Assembly (NCBI GenBank): GCA_020466095.1
Contig: CM035806.1
Span: forward strand, 115,734,737-115,798,736
DNA from: Chlorops oryzae
Taxonomy: Eukaryota > Arthropoda > Insecta > Diptera > Chloropidae
DNA length: 64,000 bases
Direction: 5' to 3'
The translations under genes and the position numbers were made by a program. The notes under the pieces are model-generated. The model saw nothing but the letters and a program-made list of their open reading frames with translations, searched no databases and was not told the origin of the DNA. How positions within the stretch are numbered: position 1 is the stretch's first letter; each line of letters opens with the position of its first letter. Below are positions 31,765 to 43,963 of the stretch, piece by piece.

Positions 31765-33426
31765 CAAAGAGTATTAATAAATATAAGAGCAGCCAATGTA
31801 CTCTATCGGCTCTCTTAGCATTTTGAAAATGCTGGCCTCCTCATTACGATACACTTTGTCCCTATGCCATTTCGTCTCACATCACAAAGCGAATGCTGAT
31901 TGAAAACAAAAATGCGCAACGCGAGTGCGAGAAACGTGCGTAAATGAACATTTAATGAATGAATTGTGCGTTTGCTTATGCGCAGAGAAAAAAGGGATGG
32001 AAATTTTTTTATGCTTGTGCGCAGGCAAAAGCTGCTTGACGATACAAAGAAAAAATAGCCGAACAGTGTGCAATATTTGACTATTTCAAATCTTTCTTCA
32101 GACAAGTTCTATTTTACTTATTATTGATATAATTTTTATAGTAAAATAAAAATTGAAATGTTATCAATTTGTTTCTAGACATTAAGAAAGCTATTTTGCT
32201 GAATTTTATATTCATAATTTATAGTTCATGAAAATTTTTTCATAAACTGAAAGGAAGAGAATCGATATTTGCACACTGTATCATTCTTGTAAATTTTTTT
32301 TTAGTAGGATTGATTGAAATAAGCAAAAATCATTCGCAGAAGGACGGTGGAAGGGAAAAGAAGTTCTATATGTATGAGCATAAGAATGCTTGTATGTATT
32401 TAAAATGGAATGATTCAGCTTGTTTACATTCGATGGTGCAAATGCGAAGTCCGTTGAAGACCCATAAAAAAGTTTTTTGAAAATTTCAATTTTGCTATTG
32501 ACTTCAACAATTTTTTCTCTTACATTTAAATTTAATATTTTGGTAATATTCGAAAAAATCCTTAAATTAGTTGAACAAATTTCAATATAAAGGCAATTCA
32601 AAAAGTCTTCTAAAATTCATTTTTAATTTAGCCCCACCTAAAGGGAATATTTTTACAGCTGAAAATACTAATTTCAGTAGAGGAACAATTTTAAAGAGAT
32701 TTAATTTTTAATATCAAAAGTAAAATAACATTAGCATCAGAAAAACATCAGAAAAAAGATTTTTTTCGATTGCTAAAAATTAACATTTCGTAATAGAAAT
32801 GTTTGGATCCTAAGCCCGAAAAAATATTTAAGTAAATAAAATTAAAATATAAAAAGGGTCGAATTAAAACTAAAAACACTAGCACATAATGTTACAAAAG
32901 GTAATCGAAGCGACCAGGCTTCGACTTTTTCGCATTTAGCGCCGCGCAAGTCACCCTACAGAACCATACGGTAGTGACTTTGCATTGGTCACGTAGAAAC
33001 AGGAAAACAACATAAGCGAGCGAGTCGAAAAACGATTTTTGAATTTGTCAGCGGCTGAAATTTGCAAAGGCACACAACAGCCAAATACAAACGTACGTAT
33101 GTACATTGGCGCACACACAAACTCATATATGCGCATAAGTAAGGCACGCAATCGAAAGAATAACAGCACAGCGCCGAAAAACTATAAGACATGAAAACCG
33201 TTTCTCAATGCGTAAAGGCGAGAAGTCAGATTTTCGTTTTTGTTTTGATCCTTTCTATCAATTCCTACATTTCGAGTGTCTTTCTTTCCTCGATTTCATG
33301 CTTTGTGAGCGTTTCAGTTTTCAAAGCATAGTGTATCGTAATGCGGAGGCCAGCATCGAGAATGAGTGAAAAATGGGATTCGCCATAGAGTACGTTGGCC
33401 TCTCTTATATATATTAATACTCTTTG
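31765..33426. mobile_element. hAT-like non-autonomous element in env
   Basis: 1662 bp with inverted ends CAAAGAGTATTAATA, continuing through GCCAATGTACTCTAT, flanked by the exact 8-bp duplication CTTGTGAC (31757-31764, 33427-33434). An 8-bp duplication and CA-type ends fit hAT. No transposase is recognisable inside; short frames lack coding character. Confidence 0.8.
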
Positions 33427-33836
33427 CTTGTGACTAATTCATTTTCTCTGTTACGTAATTCTTCGAAATCGTTATAGTCAGGCGTACCCGCAATGTATTT
33501 CAGCGCTGATCCAAGAAAGTTTAAACTACGCGCATGTCGGTGGTGAACTTTCAGTGAGTCGATCAATTTTCCTATTTGTTCCAGGTCTGCATCCAATAGT
33601 TTCCTCATATGAGACTTAGGGAAATATGTTGTTAGGTTCTGAGTTTCAATCAGCATAACTTCAAATTCGGTAAGATTGGTTCTATGTAACAGACTGCCGG
33701 TGTCATTAAAAATGGCAACCTTTCCATCATAAATAGGAATGTAGTGCGAGACTGTTATCGTTGTGCGGGTGGAGGAAATAATTGCTAAAGTCGTTGTTCT
33801 AAGGGGAGAAAGAACAAAAAAAAAAAAAAAACTGTT
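33427..33836 (-). pseudogene. env: Errantivirus Env, N-terminal part with cleavage site and fusion region
   Basis: From a likely 3' splice site near 33826 (pyrimidine tract then AG) the frame runs through YIPIYDGKVAIFNDTGSLLH to RHARSLNFLGS. RHAR is a furin-type cleavage site, and the Gly-rich hydrophobic stretch after it is where the fusion peptide lies in errantivirus Env. KYIAGTPDYNDFEEL follows, also typical. The frame is open across this piece up to the hAT-like element at 33426. Errantivirus env is expressed from a spliced RNA, which fits the acceptor. The product would be a membrane fusion glycoprotein; this copy is inactive because of three insertions. Confidence 0.7.
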
Positions 33837-33837
33837 A

Positions 33838-35145
33838 CTATCTTATGTTATCTTTATGGATCAATCTGTTATCAATTCGCACTGAGTTCCCCATATCTTC
33901 CTGTACTATTTTCCTTACAAATATGTTACTAAATTTGCTTCCCAAGCGTTTATTGGTCTTAATATAAACAATATCTCCTGGGTTAAAAACCCTTGTCTGT
34001 CTTTGCCTATTATGATATTCTAGGTCCTTTTCCTGTACTTCGGATATCCTTTTTCTTATTTCTTCTTTTTTTGCGTCGGAAAGAGGGTGAATGATATCGG
34101 CGGGCTTACAATTTGTGGTTGAATGAATGCTGTTGTTGTACCTAGAAGTGGCGAGAAGGATAAGGTCTTTTGTTTCCGATACTTGTCCTTCATTTTTCAT
34201 ACATCTAGCTATTTCAGTTAACGTACTGTGTAGTCTTTCCACCTGACCATTGCTAGTACTATGAGCTGGAGGTACTGTAAATATGGTTACTCCGAAATTG
34301 TTCTCTAAGAGGGCCTTTATGGTTTGTGAATTGAAGGATTTCTCATTATCGCATATTATTGTTTGAGCATCAGGGAAGAAATTCATGATTTGAAGCATAG
34401 GCATTTTTATATCTATAATAAATCGTGATTCTATTGGAAAGGTTAAGGCGTATTTTGTTAATTTATCAAGGCAACTGATGAAATGCGTTTTGTCAGTAGA
34501 GAATATGTCGATATGCAGGATCTGCCCTGGTTGAGTCGGGATTGGTGTTTTGACAATTTCGCTTCTCCTAAGATGTCTTTCGTATTTGGCTTCCTTGCAC
34601 GTCCTACAGGCCAGTGCTATTTCTTTGAGTTTTTTAGTGATTTTCGGGAAATAATAGTACTCTAAAATTTTTTTTGGATTTTCTTGGATATTTCTATGAG
34701 CTCGGTTCTGTTCATTTATTAAAATTTCTGTTTGGTCATTACTGTTGTGCACATCTATAACGATTTTTTCTGCATACCGAAATTTAACAGAAGGGAAACG
34801 TTTTAAAATTTCATTTTGAATTTGCCCCAATGTATGTAAGTCACAATGAATCCAATTTATTACCTGAGGGTTAACAGTGCGGCTTAAGAGTGAATAGATC
34901 TCATCAAAAGTGTTGAAATTTAGTAAGTGCCTAACTTGATTTTTGAAAACCGATTCGAAAGTTAGTTCCGGGATGATCGCCTTATTAAGAATTATCTGGT
35001 TTCTAAAACAGTTTACAGGGTTTTGTACCGACTTAATTACTTCGGTTAAAGACTCCTCGCTGTGATTTGTCCCGATATCAGAATTACTGACTGCGTTTGT
35101 TGCAAAATTTTGGCTCTCTGATGCAGTTCCGGTACTTGACGTCAC
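33838..35145 (-). pseudogene. pol: Errantivirus integrase region of Pol (open segment)
   Basis: 435 codons open. The zinc module shows H-x3-H in NRAHRNIQ and CRTC in ALACRTCKEAKYE. Catalytic residues: Asp in LHIDIFSTDK, Asp in IICDNEKSFNSQ, and Glu in SNGQVERLHSTLTE, preserving the DDE order. Integrase inserts the element cDNA; gypsy-type enzymes prefer YRYR sites, consistent with the TATA duplication seen for a relative at 39229. Upstream pol is frameshifted, so this segment could not be made from the genomic Pol frame. It ends where env begins. Confidence 0.85.
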
Positions 35146-35149
35146 TATT

Positions 35150-36012
35150 TATGGCGAGTGTGATGTGGTTTGGGTGTTTGAAACTTCAACTTCCTGTCCG
35201 TCTGATGCTGTTTCAGTGTCGGAACCTATTTCTGCATTTACAGAGCTAACGGAACCCAAACCATCCTCAAGATTATTAACATATTGTCTGGATAATGCAT
35301 CAGCAACAACAGTTTCCTTACCAGGCTTATAAAAGAATTTGGGCGCAAACTCTTCAATAAACGACCGTCATTGCCTAATCTTTGTGTTTGGGTTTTTTTC
35401 TGATACGGAAAATGATAACGGTTGGTGGTCGGTATAGATATGCACACTTTTGCTTCCATATAAATAGTTTCGCAATTTTTGGAGTGCCCAAACTATGGCT
35501 AGTAATTCCCGTTCGTTAGTCGCATAGTTTTCTTCTGTAGATGAAAGGGTTCTAGAAATCATTGTTATGGGCCTTCTATCCTGGGACAGTACGGCGCCGA
35601 TTGCTGTTGAAGAGGCGTCGGTCGTTAACTCGAAGGGTTTATTAAAATCGGGTTGTAGTAAAAGTACGTCTTCTGAAGCTAATATCTGTTTAATTTTGGA
35701 AAAAGCTCTAAGAGCCTCCTGATCAAGGCTTATTTGAATGTTCCTAGAATATCTACTACCAATATGCCCGTTTTCCCCTCTTAAGTATTTTTTAAGTGGC
35801 TTCGCAATGTGAGCATAATCCTTAACGAATCGGCGGTAGTAGCCTGCTAGTCCTAGAAATGATCGCAGACTCCTTAGCGTTCTTGGTTGTTTGTAATTAA
35901 CAATATCATTGACCTTTTCCGGGCAGGTTTTGATACGATCTTGAGAAACTAAAAATCCAAAGAATGCGACTGATTGTTGAAAGAATTTTGATTTTTCGCG
36001 CGAAACCTGCAT
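35150..36012 (-). pseudogene. pol: Errantivirus RT C-terminus and RNase H
   Basis: FLGLAGYYRRFVKDYAHIAK marks the RT connection. ELTTDASSTAIGAVLSQ has the first RNase H Asp, NERELLAIVWAL the Glu, and HIYTDHQPLS a further Asp. The frame stops near 35368 and continues in another frame through FYKPGKETVVADALSR, so one frameshift lies near 35370. Confidence 0.8.
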
Positions 36013-36640
36013 GTTTGCTTGGTATAATTTTTTTAAATGGTGTCTAAATCTCGGAAATGCTGGTGTATTGTAGCTGAAAAATCATTATGTCATCGATATA
36101 AACATGACACGTCTGTCCAATCTCTTCACGTAGCACGTCATCTATTGTACGTTGAAAAATGCTTGGTGCATTTTTCAAACCGAACGGTAGGCGACAGAAT
36201 TTGTACTTCCCGTTATTGATACTAAATGCGGTTTTTTCCCTGTCCTTTTCCGCGAGCTGAATTTGATGGAAGCCAGATTTAAGGTCGAGGGTTGAAAAAT
36301 ATTTAGCCTTGCCTAAGTTTGATAGAATGACGGAAGTGTCCGGAATGGGGTACTTGACGCTAATTGTTTTTGAATTTAATTTTCGGAAATCGATAACAAG
36401 TCTTTTCTTTGGCCTCCCCAGGTCATCGAACCCTTTTTTATCTACGACCCATATTGGGTAATTGTAAGGAGAGCGTGAAGGCCGGATTATGTTGTTCCTT
36501 AGCAAATCCGAGACTTCTTGATTAACGAATTTGGAAAGGGCAAGAGGATAAGGATATGATTTCGAATATACTGGATCATTGTCCAAGGTCCTGATGGTGG
36601 CTATTACTTTGGTATGGTAAGGGGGTGTTTCTTCAGGGTC
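36013..36640 (-). pseudogene. pol: Errantivirus reverse transcriptase core
   Basis: Contains VIDFRKLNSKT, FSTLDLKSGFHQIQL, LPFGLKNAPSIFQ and the polymerase active site YIDDIMIF, with both Asp residues. Directly after it the frame shifts, near 36050, into the segment starting near 36012. RT copies the element RNA into cDNA. The catalytic centre is preserved but the gene is broken. Confidence 0.85.
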
Positions 36641-37062
36641 GGCGAATGTGTTTTGATTGTTTTCTAACAGTTAAGAGAGTCTATCAGAGAAATTTGGCAG
36701 AGTTTGTCGAGGCTTGCTGGCTGTGAGAATATTATTTACTTCTTTACAATAGAGGTATTTGAAGATTTCCTTTCCATTGTCGTGAGTTAAAATACCTTTT
36801 CTAAGGTCAATCTGAGCATTGATTTCGTTGAGGAAATCGAGGCCGATAATACCTTCAAAAGTTTTCAACTCCGGCAGATTAAAAAAGCGAGCATTTTTAT
36901 TAAAAAGGTTGAGGCAACATTTTGATTTTATTTCTCAATTTCCGTGCACCGATCTTATAAGGAAGGGCTTTTCCACAGGTTTTACTGAATTAAGATTTTT
37001 GAGATTTCTTACGTAATTTTTTGATGCGCCTGTATCTATGAGCAGTTATACTCTTTTCCCAC
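36641..37062 (-). pseudogene. pol: Errantivirus protease region
   Basis: Minus strand shows LLIDTGASKNYV near 37035 (active site DTGA) and, later, GIIGLDFLNEINAQIDL, the C-terminal protease motif. Stops and frame changes separate the two. It follows gag in the usual order. Confidence 0.7.
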
Positions 37063-38125
37063 CTAATGATCTCTCGACATAGGTGAGAAGGGACTTTCCT
37101 CTAAAACATTTATCTCATCCTGTACGAATTCCTCACCATTTGGGGGAGATTCTGTGCGATTTTCGATGTCTGCAGGTTCGTCGTGTGGTTCCGAATTCCC
37201 TATTTCCTTAGCACATTCTTCTTGATTGAGGTAATTAATTCTTTGGAATTTAGGGAGGTTCTGTTTGGCGGACTCCGATGGTCGTTTGTAGCCTTGAGGC
37301 TGTTGGTTATTAGATTGCCTCTGCATACTTCGTAGGCTCCGATCGACATTCATTGGTTCTGGCTTTGGCTGGTAATTAGGGTATCTAGCTTTGTTAAAAT
37401 TGTTACCGGGGCGTGAGCCATTATGAGCGGGACCGCGTTGAGGAAAAGAATAATTTTGTCCGGGTCCAATATTGGTTTGTGAATGCGGCGTTGATTGTTG
37501 TGCCGGTATTCGATTAAAATGGGGTGAATTCTGAGTTTGGGCCTATCTTTGCGATTGATTTCCATAAATTGTCGCAAAATTGTACCTTATTTGGTTTGAC
37601 TCTAACTCCTGAGCGAGTGCAAGTGCAGACGGCATATCTGCAGGTTTACATGAGAACAAGATGTCACAGGTAGGGCGTCTTCGACCGGATATAAATACTC
37701 TAAGAGCATCCTGTCTATATTTTTGGTTTAATGATTCTATTAAATCTTTATTGCGTTCATATGTCATGATAACCTTATTTCCAATGAGCGTAAGTTTCTG
37801 TTCTTTTTCATCGTAAAAAGTTACTATTGATTTCGTGCCTTGTTTAAGGGTTGATAGTTCCTGTTCAAGTGTGAAAATCGACCTTTTGGCACCGTAAGAA
37901 AAATCAAGGCGCGCGAGTATTGCCCTAAAGTTTAATACGGTGTTGTATGAGCTTAATACCGTGTCAGCTGATCCCACAATCTTATTTCGGATTATGGCAA
38001 TCGCCTGGTAATACCGTGAGCTGCCTTCATAGATCTCGAAGAGTTTGTGGGCTGTCGTTGCAGCTTGACGCCACGAAACATACCTGGTGGAAGTACCACT
38101 AAATTCCGGGAGGGATTTTATTATG
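37063..38125 (-). pseudogene. gag: Errantivirus Gag, 5' truncated
   Basis: One minus-strand frame from the junction at 38125 to the stop at 37063, interrupted by a single TAG at 37543-37545. Motifs PEFSGTSTRYVSW, IIRNKIVGSADTVL and ALRVFISGRRRP are typical of gypsy-type Gag. The C-terminal part is basic and Gln/Pro/Asn-rich without CCHC knuckles. Residues before PEFSG are lost at the duplication breakpoint, so leader and 5' LTR are absent here. Confidence 0.75.
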
Positions 38126-38584
38126 TCATCGAAATTTTAACTCTGGTTTCCTTTCTTCACAAGAAAGAGCAGTATACTTCTTACATATCTGCGTACAGCC
38201 CATTAAGGGCGAACAAGATGACGGATTTCGGTTTTTGTTTTCGTGCGTACAACTGGACAACAACAGAATTTGCCGATACAAGTGTGGAAAGACGATTTCG
38301 AACCCACCGTAGGACTAAATTGCGAATATATACACCTTTAGCATGCCCGCCTTTTTTGGCATTTGTAGTTTCATTTGACATGTTTAAATTTTGAATTTTT
38401 CATTTTGGAAAATTTTGATGACACATAGCTTCCTCGGCGACATTGCCTTGGAATTTCCACAGGTATTTTCTACCAAACTGAGGTGAAGCCTAAACTGTAG
38501 AGTTCAAAAACGAAGAAATACTACAAGTTTGGCTGGATGGCTGGTGAGAGTGGCCGATTTTAATAAAACTTCATACTTTTCTTA
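38126..38584. repeat. Start of second segmental copy
   Basis: From TCATCGAAATTTTAAC at 38126 the sequence repeats 21104-22282 except that the MITE 21238-21955 is absent. The left neighbour is errantivirus gag, so 38125/38126 is a rearrangement breakpoint. Confidence 0.8.
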
Positions 38585-39410
38585 TAGCACGTTTCCAAAT
38601 GGTGTTTAACTTGCATTTACGTGTTAAGGTCCCTAACCGTGGTGCTTAACTCGTGTTTTGCCATACAAAAGTTAAACGCGAAAACGTAGTGTTTATCTCA
38701 TAAACACCTCATAAACACTCTCATCGGTTGGAAAAAAATCGATTTATCGTATCGAAATTTCATGCATATCTAATAAGGCATTTACATATACGTTGTAGCG
38801 CTACTCGTTTAAGCTAAAACGACTAAGAGGCCGTTTCCACAATAGCCGCATCTTGCTTTCGCATCTTCAAGATACGAATTTTTGAGATTGGTGTTTCCAC
38901 TAGCATTTTGCATGTAGCATCTTTCAAACCACCTGATTTTTGTTTACAATCGATATGCCCATGTCCAGCACACTCGCTCGACTTCATTGTTTTCATTGGA
39001 ACAAAGGAATTTAATAAATTGTATTATAATTTGGAATGGTTTTCTTGAATTTCTTCTTGGTTTCCACTGCCATTCTTGCTGAAAATTTCTGAAATGCTGG
39101 TTATTTACAAATGTTTTAATAGATATGTGCTGTTAAGATCGATAGATAATCGGAAAAATATCGCAGTTTCTTCTCATCTTTCAAAGATGCGAAGAAGATG
39201 CGGTTCAGCATACAACAGCAATTGCATGTATAAATTAAAACATTTGGTATGTTTTGCAATATTTAAATGTTTTTATTTATAAACTTTTTTCTTTTAAGGG
39301 GGTCTTCTACCTTGTGGCCACGTTTTTATACCCAGCGTAAGCGGGGTATATTAGTTTTGTGCGAATCTTGTAACAGGGAGAACTAAGCTCCGGAGATATA
39401 GACATATATA

Positions 39411-40698
39411 TTAGGTGTAGTAAAAAGAAATCCATTATTTTTGCATTAAATTGAGGGCTTTATTTAAGATAGTTAGAATGACCCGATTTAGGTCAAATAT
39501 GCGCCGTTTTGTTCGATAACTTGTTGCCATTTTAAAGGTAATTTCATTATGCCTCTCTCATAGAAGCCCTCGTTCCTATTAGCAAAAAATTGAGACAGTC
39601 GAATTTCAGAAGCCTCTCTTGAAGCGAATGTTTCACCAGCAAAATTGTTCGCCATGGACAGGAACAGATGATAATCACTTGGTGCCAGGTCCGGACTATA
39701 AGGTGGATGCAGAAGAACCTCCCAACCAAACTCCCGGAGCTTCTGGCGAGTCACTATCGCTGTGTGTGGCCTGGCGTTGTCCTGATGGAACACAATTCCT
39801 CTCCTATTGGCCAAAGCTGGCCGCTTATGGGCGATTGCTTCCTTCAGACGGTCCAATTGTTGACAGTAGAGTTCTGAGTTAAGAGTTTTGCCGTATGGGA
39901 GCAGCTCATAGTAGATAATTCCCTGCCAATCCCACCAAACACACACCAAAACCTTCCTGGCCGTCAATCCTGGCTTGGCCACCGTTTCCGCCGGTTCACC
40001 GTGTTTCGACCACGACCGTTTTCGCTTGACGTTGCCGTAAGTGACCCACTTTTCATCACCAGTCACCAACCGCTTCAGAAATGGGTCGATTTTGTTGCGG
40101 TTCGGCAGCGATTCGCAAATGGAAATTCGGTCTATGAGGTTTTTTTTGCGTTAACTCGTGTGGCACCCATACATCGAGCTTCTTTGTGTATCCAGCCTTA
40201 TTAAAATGGTTCCAAACGGTTTTTTGTGCAATCTTTAGCTCTTTTGCAATCGAAACAGTGCTAACATGACGGTCGGACTCGATAATTTCCATGATTTATC
40301 GACATTTTCGACAATTGGCCTTCCAGTGCGTGGTGCATCCTTGACATCGAAGTTACCGGAACGGAATCGACGAAACCAAAATTGCGCATGATTGGCTGTT
40401 ACAGTATCAGGTCCATAAACGCTATTCACATTTTCAGCCGCCTGGCTTGCGTTTTCTCCCTTATCGAAGAAAAACTGTAAAATGTAGCGAATTTTCTCTT
40501 TGCTGTTGTCCATCTTTGACAAGCTCTCAAACAAAACTGAATCAATTAATCAAAAAAGTGTCAAAAAAGCTTTTTTAGTAGGAACTGTCATCTTTCTAAT
40601 TCCCCCTAGCGGAACACGATCGGACTTATACAACGCGAGATGCAGATAAATAACGCCATCTATTGGAAAAATAATGGATTTCTTTTTACTACACCTAA
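39411..40698 (-). mobile_element. mariner copy 2
   Basis: 1288 bp, ends TTAGGTGTAGTAAAAAGAAA as in copy 1, flanked by TA in a TATATA tract. About 98% identical to copy 1 by eye. Confidence 0.95.
39488..40534 (-). pseudogene. mariner transposase, frameshifted
   Basis: Same protein as at 9615-10676, but with one missing T near 40295 and one extra T in the T-run near 40141, which break it into three frames. The catalytic half is open (MVTGDEKW, HQDNARPHTA, SPDLAPSDYHLF) and has SWSKHGEP and FRRFRSG where copy 1 has Cys in place of Trp and Arg. Copy 2 thus keeps probable ancestral residues while copy 1 keeps the frame. Both indels lie in mononucleotide runs. Confidence 0.9.
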
Positions 40699-42514
40699 TA
40701 TATTATATATAGAAATGATCAGGATCAAAAACTGAATCGATTTAGACATGTCCGTCTGTCCGTCCGTCCGTGGTCGGATCTCCTCCGAAACGGCTGCACC
40801 AATGAAGTCGAAATTTGGCACACATGTATATCGGGGTCCGAGTATGATCCTAAGTAAAAATGGGAGACATCCGCCCACTTCCACGCCCACAAATGAATTT
40901 ATTGTGTTTTCAGTAAAATGCTTGTAACTTGCGAACCACTCAACACAATTCATTGATATTTGGTGTGCTGGTAAGCTACAAAAAGGGACATTTCCTGGCA
41001 AAAAATGGACGCCGCGCCCCTCGAGCCACGCCCACAAATAAGCCCAAAAATAACGGCTTATCGTAACTTGTGATGTAAAAGGCGTAGAAGCTTCGAATTC
41101 GCAACATCGGTTCACCAAGGCGAAAGAAAGGTGTAGGATAAAATTTTATGTGGCCCGCCCACTGCCACGCCCACAAATAAAGATTTTTCGTAACTTCCGA
41201 AGTAAAAGGCGTAGAAGCTTCAAATTCGCAACATAGGTTAACCAAGGCGAATGAAAGTTGTAGGTAAAAATTTTATGTAGCCCGCCCACTGCCACGCCCA
41301 CAAATGGAGATTTTTCATAACTTCCGAAGTAAAAGGCGTAGAAGCTCCAAATTCGCAACATAGGCTGACCAACGCGAATGAAAGGTGTAGGAAAAAAATT
41401 ATGTGGGCCGCCCACTGCCACGCCCACAAATGAAGATTTTTCGTAACTTCCAAAGTAAAAGTCGTAGAAGCTTCAAAATCGCAACATAGGTTCACCAAGG
41501 CGAATGAAAGGTGTAGGGAAATAATCTATGTTGCCCTCCCACTGCCACGCCCACAAATAGAGAAGCAAAACATAGTGCGCTCATAATGTCGGGACGCTGG
41601 GTATTTCAAAGTCGGGCTTGACCGACTTTAGCTTTCATACTTGTTGATACTGTTTTTTGACAATAGATTGTAGGGGAACCAATAATGCAATCAAGGTTCG
41701 GTTTCTTGCATTGAATTCGTTTATTTCTATACTTTCAACATTAATTTTTCTGAAATTTTACTGTCTCTAGTTTGACCGTGATTTGACCTTGAAATGTCCC
41801 TTACGAAAAATTTATACTACAACGGTTGTCACGATTCAGCCCATGAAAGTCGTCTGAAAAAAAAAAAAACAAAATGATTTAGTTTCTTTATGACTTTGGC
41901 TATCGTTTGACACGAGCTTTTTAGATTTTTTTCATTTTAACGATTTTTACAGCTATTCTTGACCTTGAAAACGTAGACATTTTTGATTGTTTGTTGCCTG
42001 TTTCGTGAAATTTTGGCATTTTTCAAACACCTCGTGTCAAACGATAGCCAAAGTGATGAAATACTCTCAGGACCAACGATAAGTTTAATTTGCTTTCCAG
42101 TTCGTCGAACATGAGTGCTGATTCCGATGAAGAAAATTTCTGCTTCTCTTTTTTAGTTCACTCAATTATTCGTTTCAAAAAAAAAAAAAATTTTGTCAAA
42201 GATTTTTTCAGATTCACGAAAAGATTTCATTTAAGGTACAAAATTTGTATTTAAAGGTTTTTTTTTTATTTTTTTTATATTATTTTTTTTTTTATTGATC
42301 ACAAAGGTTTTTCATAAAACTTTAAATTCTTCACTTAGAAGGGTCTTTGTAGTTTTTCAAATGATTCACAAAAAATTGTATTTAAGGGTTTTTTATTTGA
42401 TTTTTTTTGTTCGCAAAGGTTTTTCATAAAACTTTAAATTTTTCAATTTAAGGGATCTTTTAATTTAATTATTAAATTTTCCTTTTAAGGACTTTATCCT
42501 TGTTACGCGACAGG

Positions 42515-42531
42515 CCCCACGTTGGGCGCCA
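42515..42531 (-). other. Primer-binding site, tRNA-Lys type (second copy)
   Basis: Identical to 24701-24717, abutting the LTR 42532-43046. Confidence 0.75.
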
Positions 42532-43046
42532 ATTAAAACATATGATATGTTTTGCAAAAAAAAAATATTTAAATGTTTTTATTTATAAAATTTTTTCTTT
42601 AAACACTTTCTTAAATTTTTACTTAGAAGTCCCTTCCGCTTTGCGGAATTTGTACTTAATTCTTATTTGTTTAACCGAGTTTCCAGAACTAAACTTGTTC
42701 ACTTCCAATTCATTATTTTTATTGCAATTAATTGCTTAGCTTTGCCAAAAATGAAAAGCGCGTGCAGACTTGCTACCGGACGTATGAGTGTGAATGCAAT
42801 CGTGGGAACGTTATCACGTTGCTTTGCATGTGTTGCTTAACTGAAGCAGCGAGAAGATCGGGTTACGATAGAAGGAATGGGTCAATACGCGAAAGGTGCA
42901 TGGAATGGCTCAGGTGACCAGTGTGGGAATCGGATGTTGCGCAAGAGGTTTGGTGGTTAATGTGGGAACGAGATGTTATGCAAGAAGCGCATTGCAATGT
43001 GGAAAATATTTTTATTTTTGAGGCAAACTATCTAAATGTTTTAACT
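42532..43046 (-). repeat. 5' LTR of the deleted errantivirus
   Basis: About 515 bp; on the minus strand starts AGTTAAAACATTTAGATAG. Differs from 24718-25240 by a few substitutions and a small deletion near 42670. Confidence 0.75.
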
Positions 43047-43546
43047 TATATTTATACAAAATTTTTCGCATCTTGCCAAAATGCTGAAAGATGCAAGAAG
43101 CGGCTATAGTGGAAACAGCGTCTAAGTCAAAACGGGGTGTTAGCATATGCGCATGTCGTTTTGTCATTTTGTAGTTATCTTTTGTATGCCCAACACGTGA
43201 TATATGAGTGAATATTGTTATTTAGAAAAGAAGCGTTTATTAAAATTGCGTTTGTTTTCCACAATGGTTGTGAAAACAACCTCACAATTTTCGATATGCT
43301 TACAATTTTGAAATTAGGAATTTCAATGAACATATGTTTTGCATTTATATAGTGATGACACTCAGATTTCGATTTTTGATCAGTTTTAAACAGGATTTAT
43401 CTTGTTAAGCTACTTGTTTTAAATTAACACAGGAAAGTTTCTCGTTTTAGTTTTGTATGATTAAACGGGAAAAGTCTAAGTTGTTTGAGTGCTAAAACGG
43501 GCAAAGTTGCTAAAACGCGAATAAAACGGCATATGTTAATGGCCTA

Positions 43547-43963
43547 TAACTGTCAAAAGAAATCGAAACAAAAAACGACGGCAATGTTGCCAGAAGCAAA
43601 AATAAACATTCTAAAAAACTACAAAAAATTCCCTAAAATTCTTTAAAATTCTTTAAACAAGGAAAAATGAAAATAAATTTGGAATATGTGTTACGTGAGG
43701 CGTCATGTGTCCTAAAAAGAAAAAAAAAATTAAGTAAACACTTTTCCTTAAAACAAAAATATAAAAAAATGTAAATAAAGGAAGAAGAGAATTGTAGTTT
43801 GAAAAAAAAAATATAAAAAATAAAAAATAAAATAATAAAAAAAAATTTAAGAAAATAAAAAAATACACATTTTTTGATACAACCACAAACACAACAAGTA
43901 ACAAGTAAAGACGACATATGCACAAACAACATATACATCCAAAACATTAAAACACTTCTATAG
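43547..43963. other. A-rich stretch before an unknown ORF
   Basis: Begins ACTGTCAAAAGAAATCG, similar to element C near 25788, then becomes very A-rich (43730-43870). It could be a leader; no promoter motif is identified. Confidence 0.35.

Larger units (their letters stand above)
39324..41644. repeat. mini-me-like dipteran repeat, copy 2
   Basis: Same ends as 23025-23834, but with five CCACGCCCACAAAT blocks instead of three, a shorter CCGT tract and a mariner at 39411-40698 inserted in the TA tract. Copy 1 gives the empty site. Long antisense frames over the blocks are repeat-derived, not genes. Confidence 0.7.
39233..43046 (-). mobile_element. Internally deleted errantivirus with mini-me and mariner inserts
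   Basis: Flanked by TATA (39229-39232, 43047-43050), a gypsy-type 4-bp target. It has a full right LTR (42532-43046), a primer-binding site (42515-42531), a leader and a left LTR fragment of about 70 bases. gag, pol and env are missing, and a mini-me-like repeat fills the interior. Confidence 0.7.
38828..43121. mobile_element. DNA element A (second copy), both ends
   Basis: Inverted ends AGGCCGTTTCCACAATAG and (right, reversed) ACGCTGTTTCCACTATAG, flanked by CTAAG (38823-38827, 43122-43126). Non-coding apart from the nested errantivirus derivative 39233-43046. Confidence 0.7.
38773..43546. mobile_element. DNA element B (second copy), both ends
   Basis: Left end ATAAGGCATTTACATAT, right end ATATGTTAATGGCCTA, flanked by TA. 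It contains element A (38828-43121), which contains a deleted errantivirus. The related uninterrupted sequence near 25785 (ATATCTAACTGTCAAAA) resembles its empty site. No transposase seen. Confidence 0.6.

Noticed and set aside
31815..33192. Several 60-106 codon frames in the hAT-like element
   Set aside because: Hydrophobic low-complexity readings, no start context or motif; the element looks non-autonomous.
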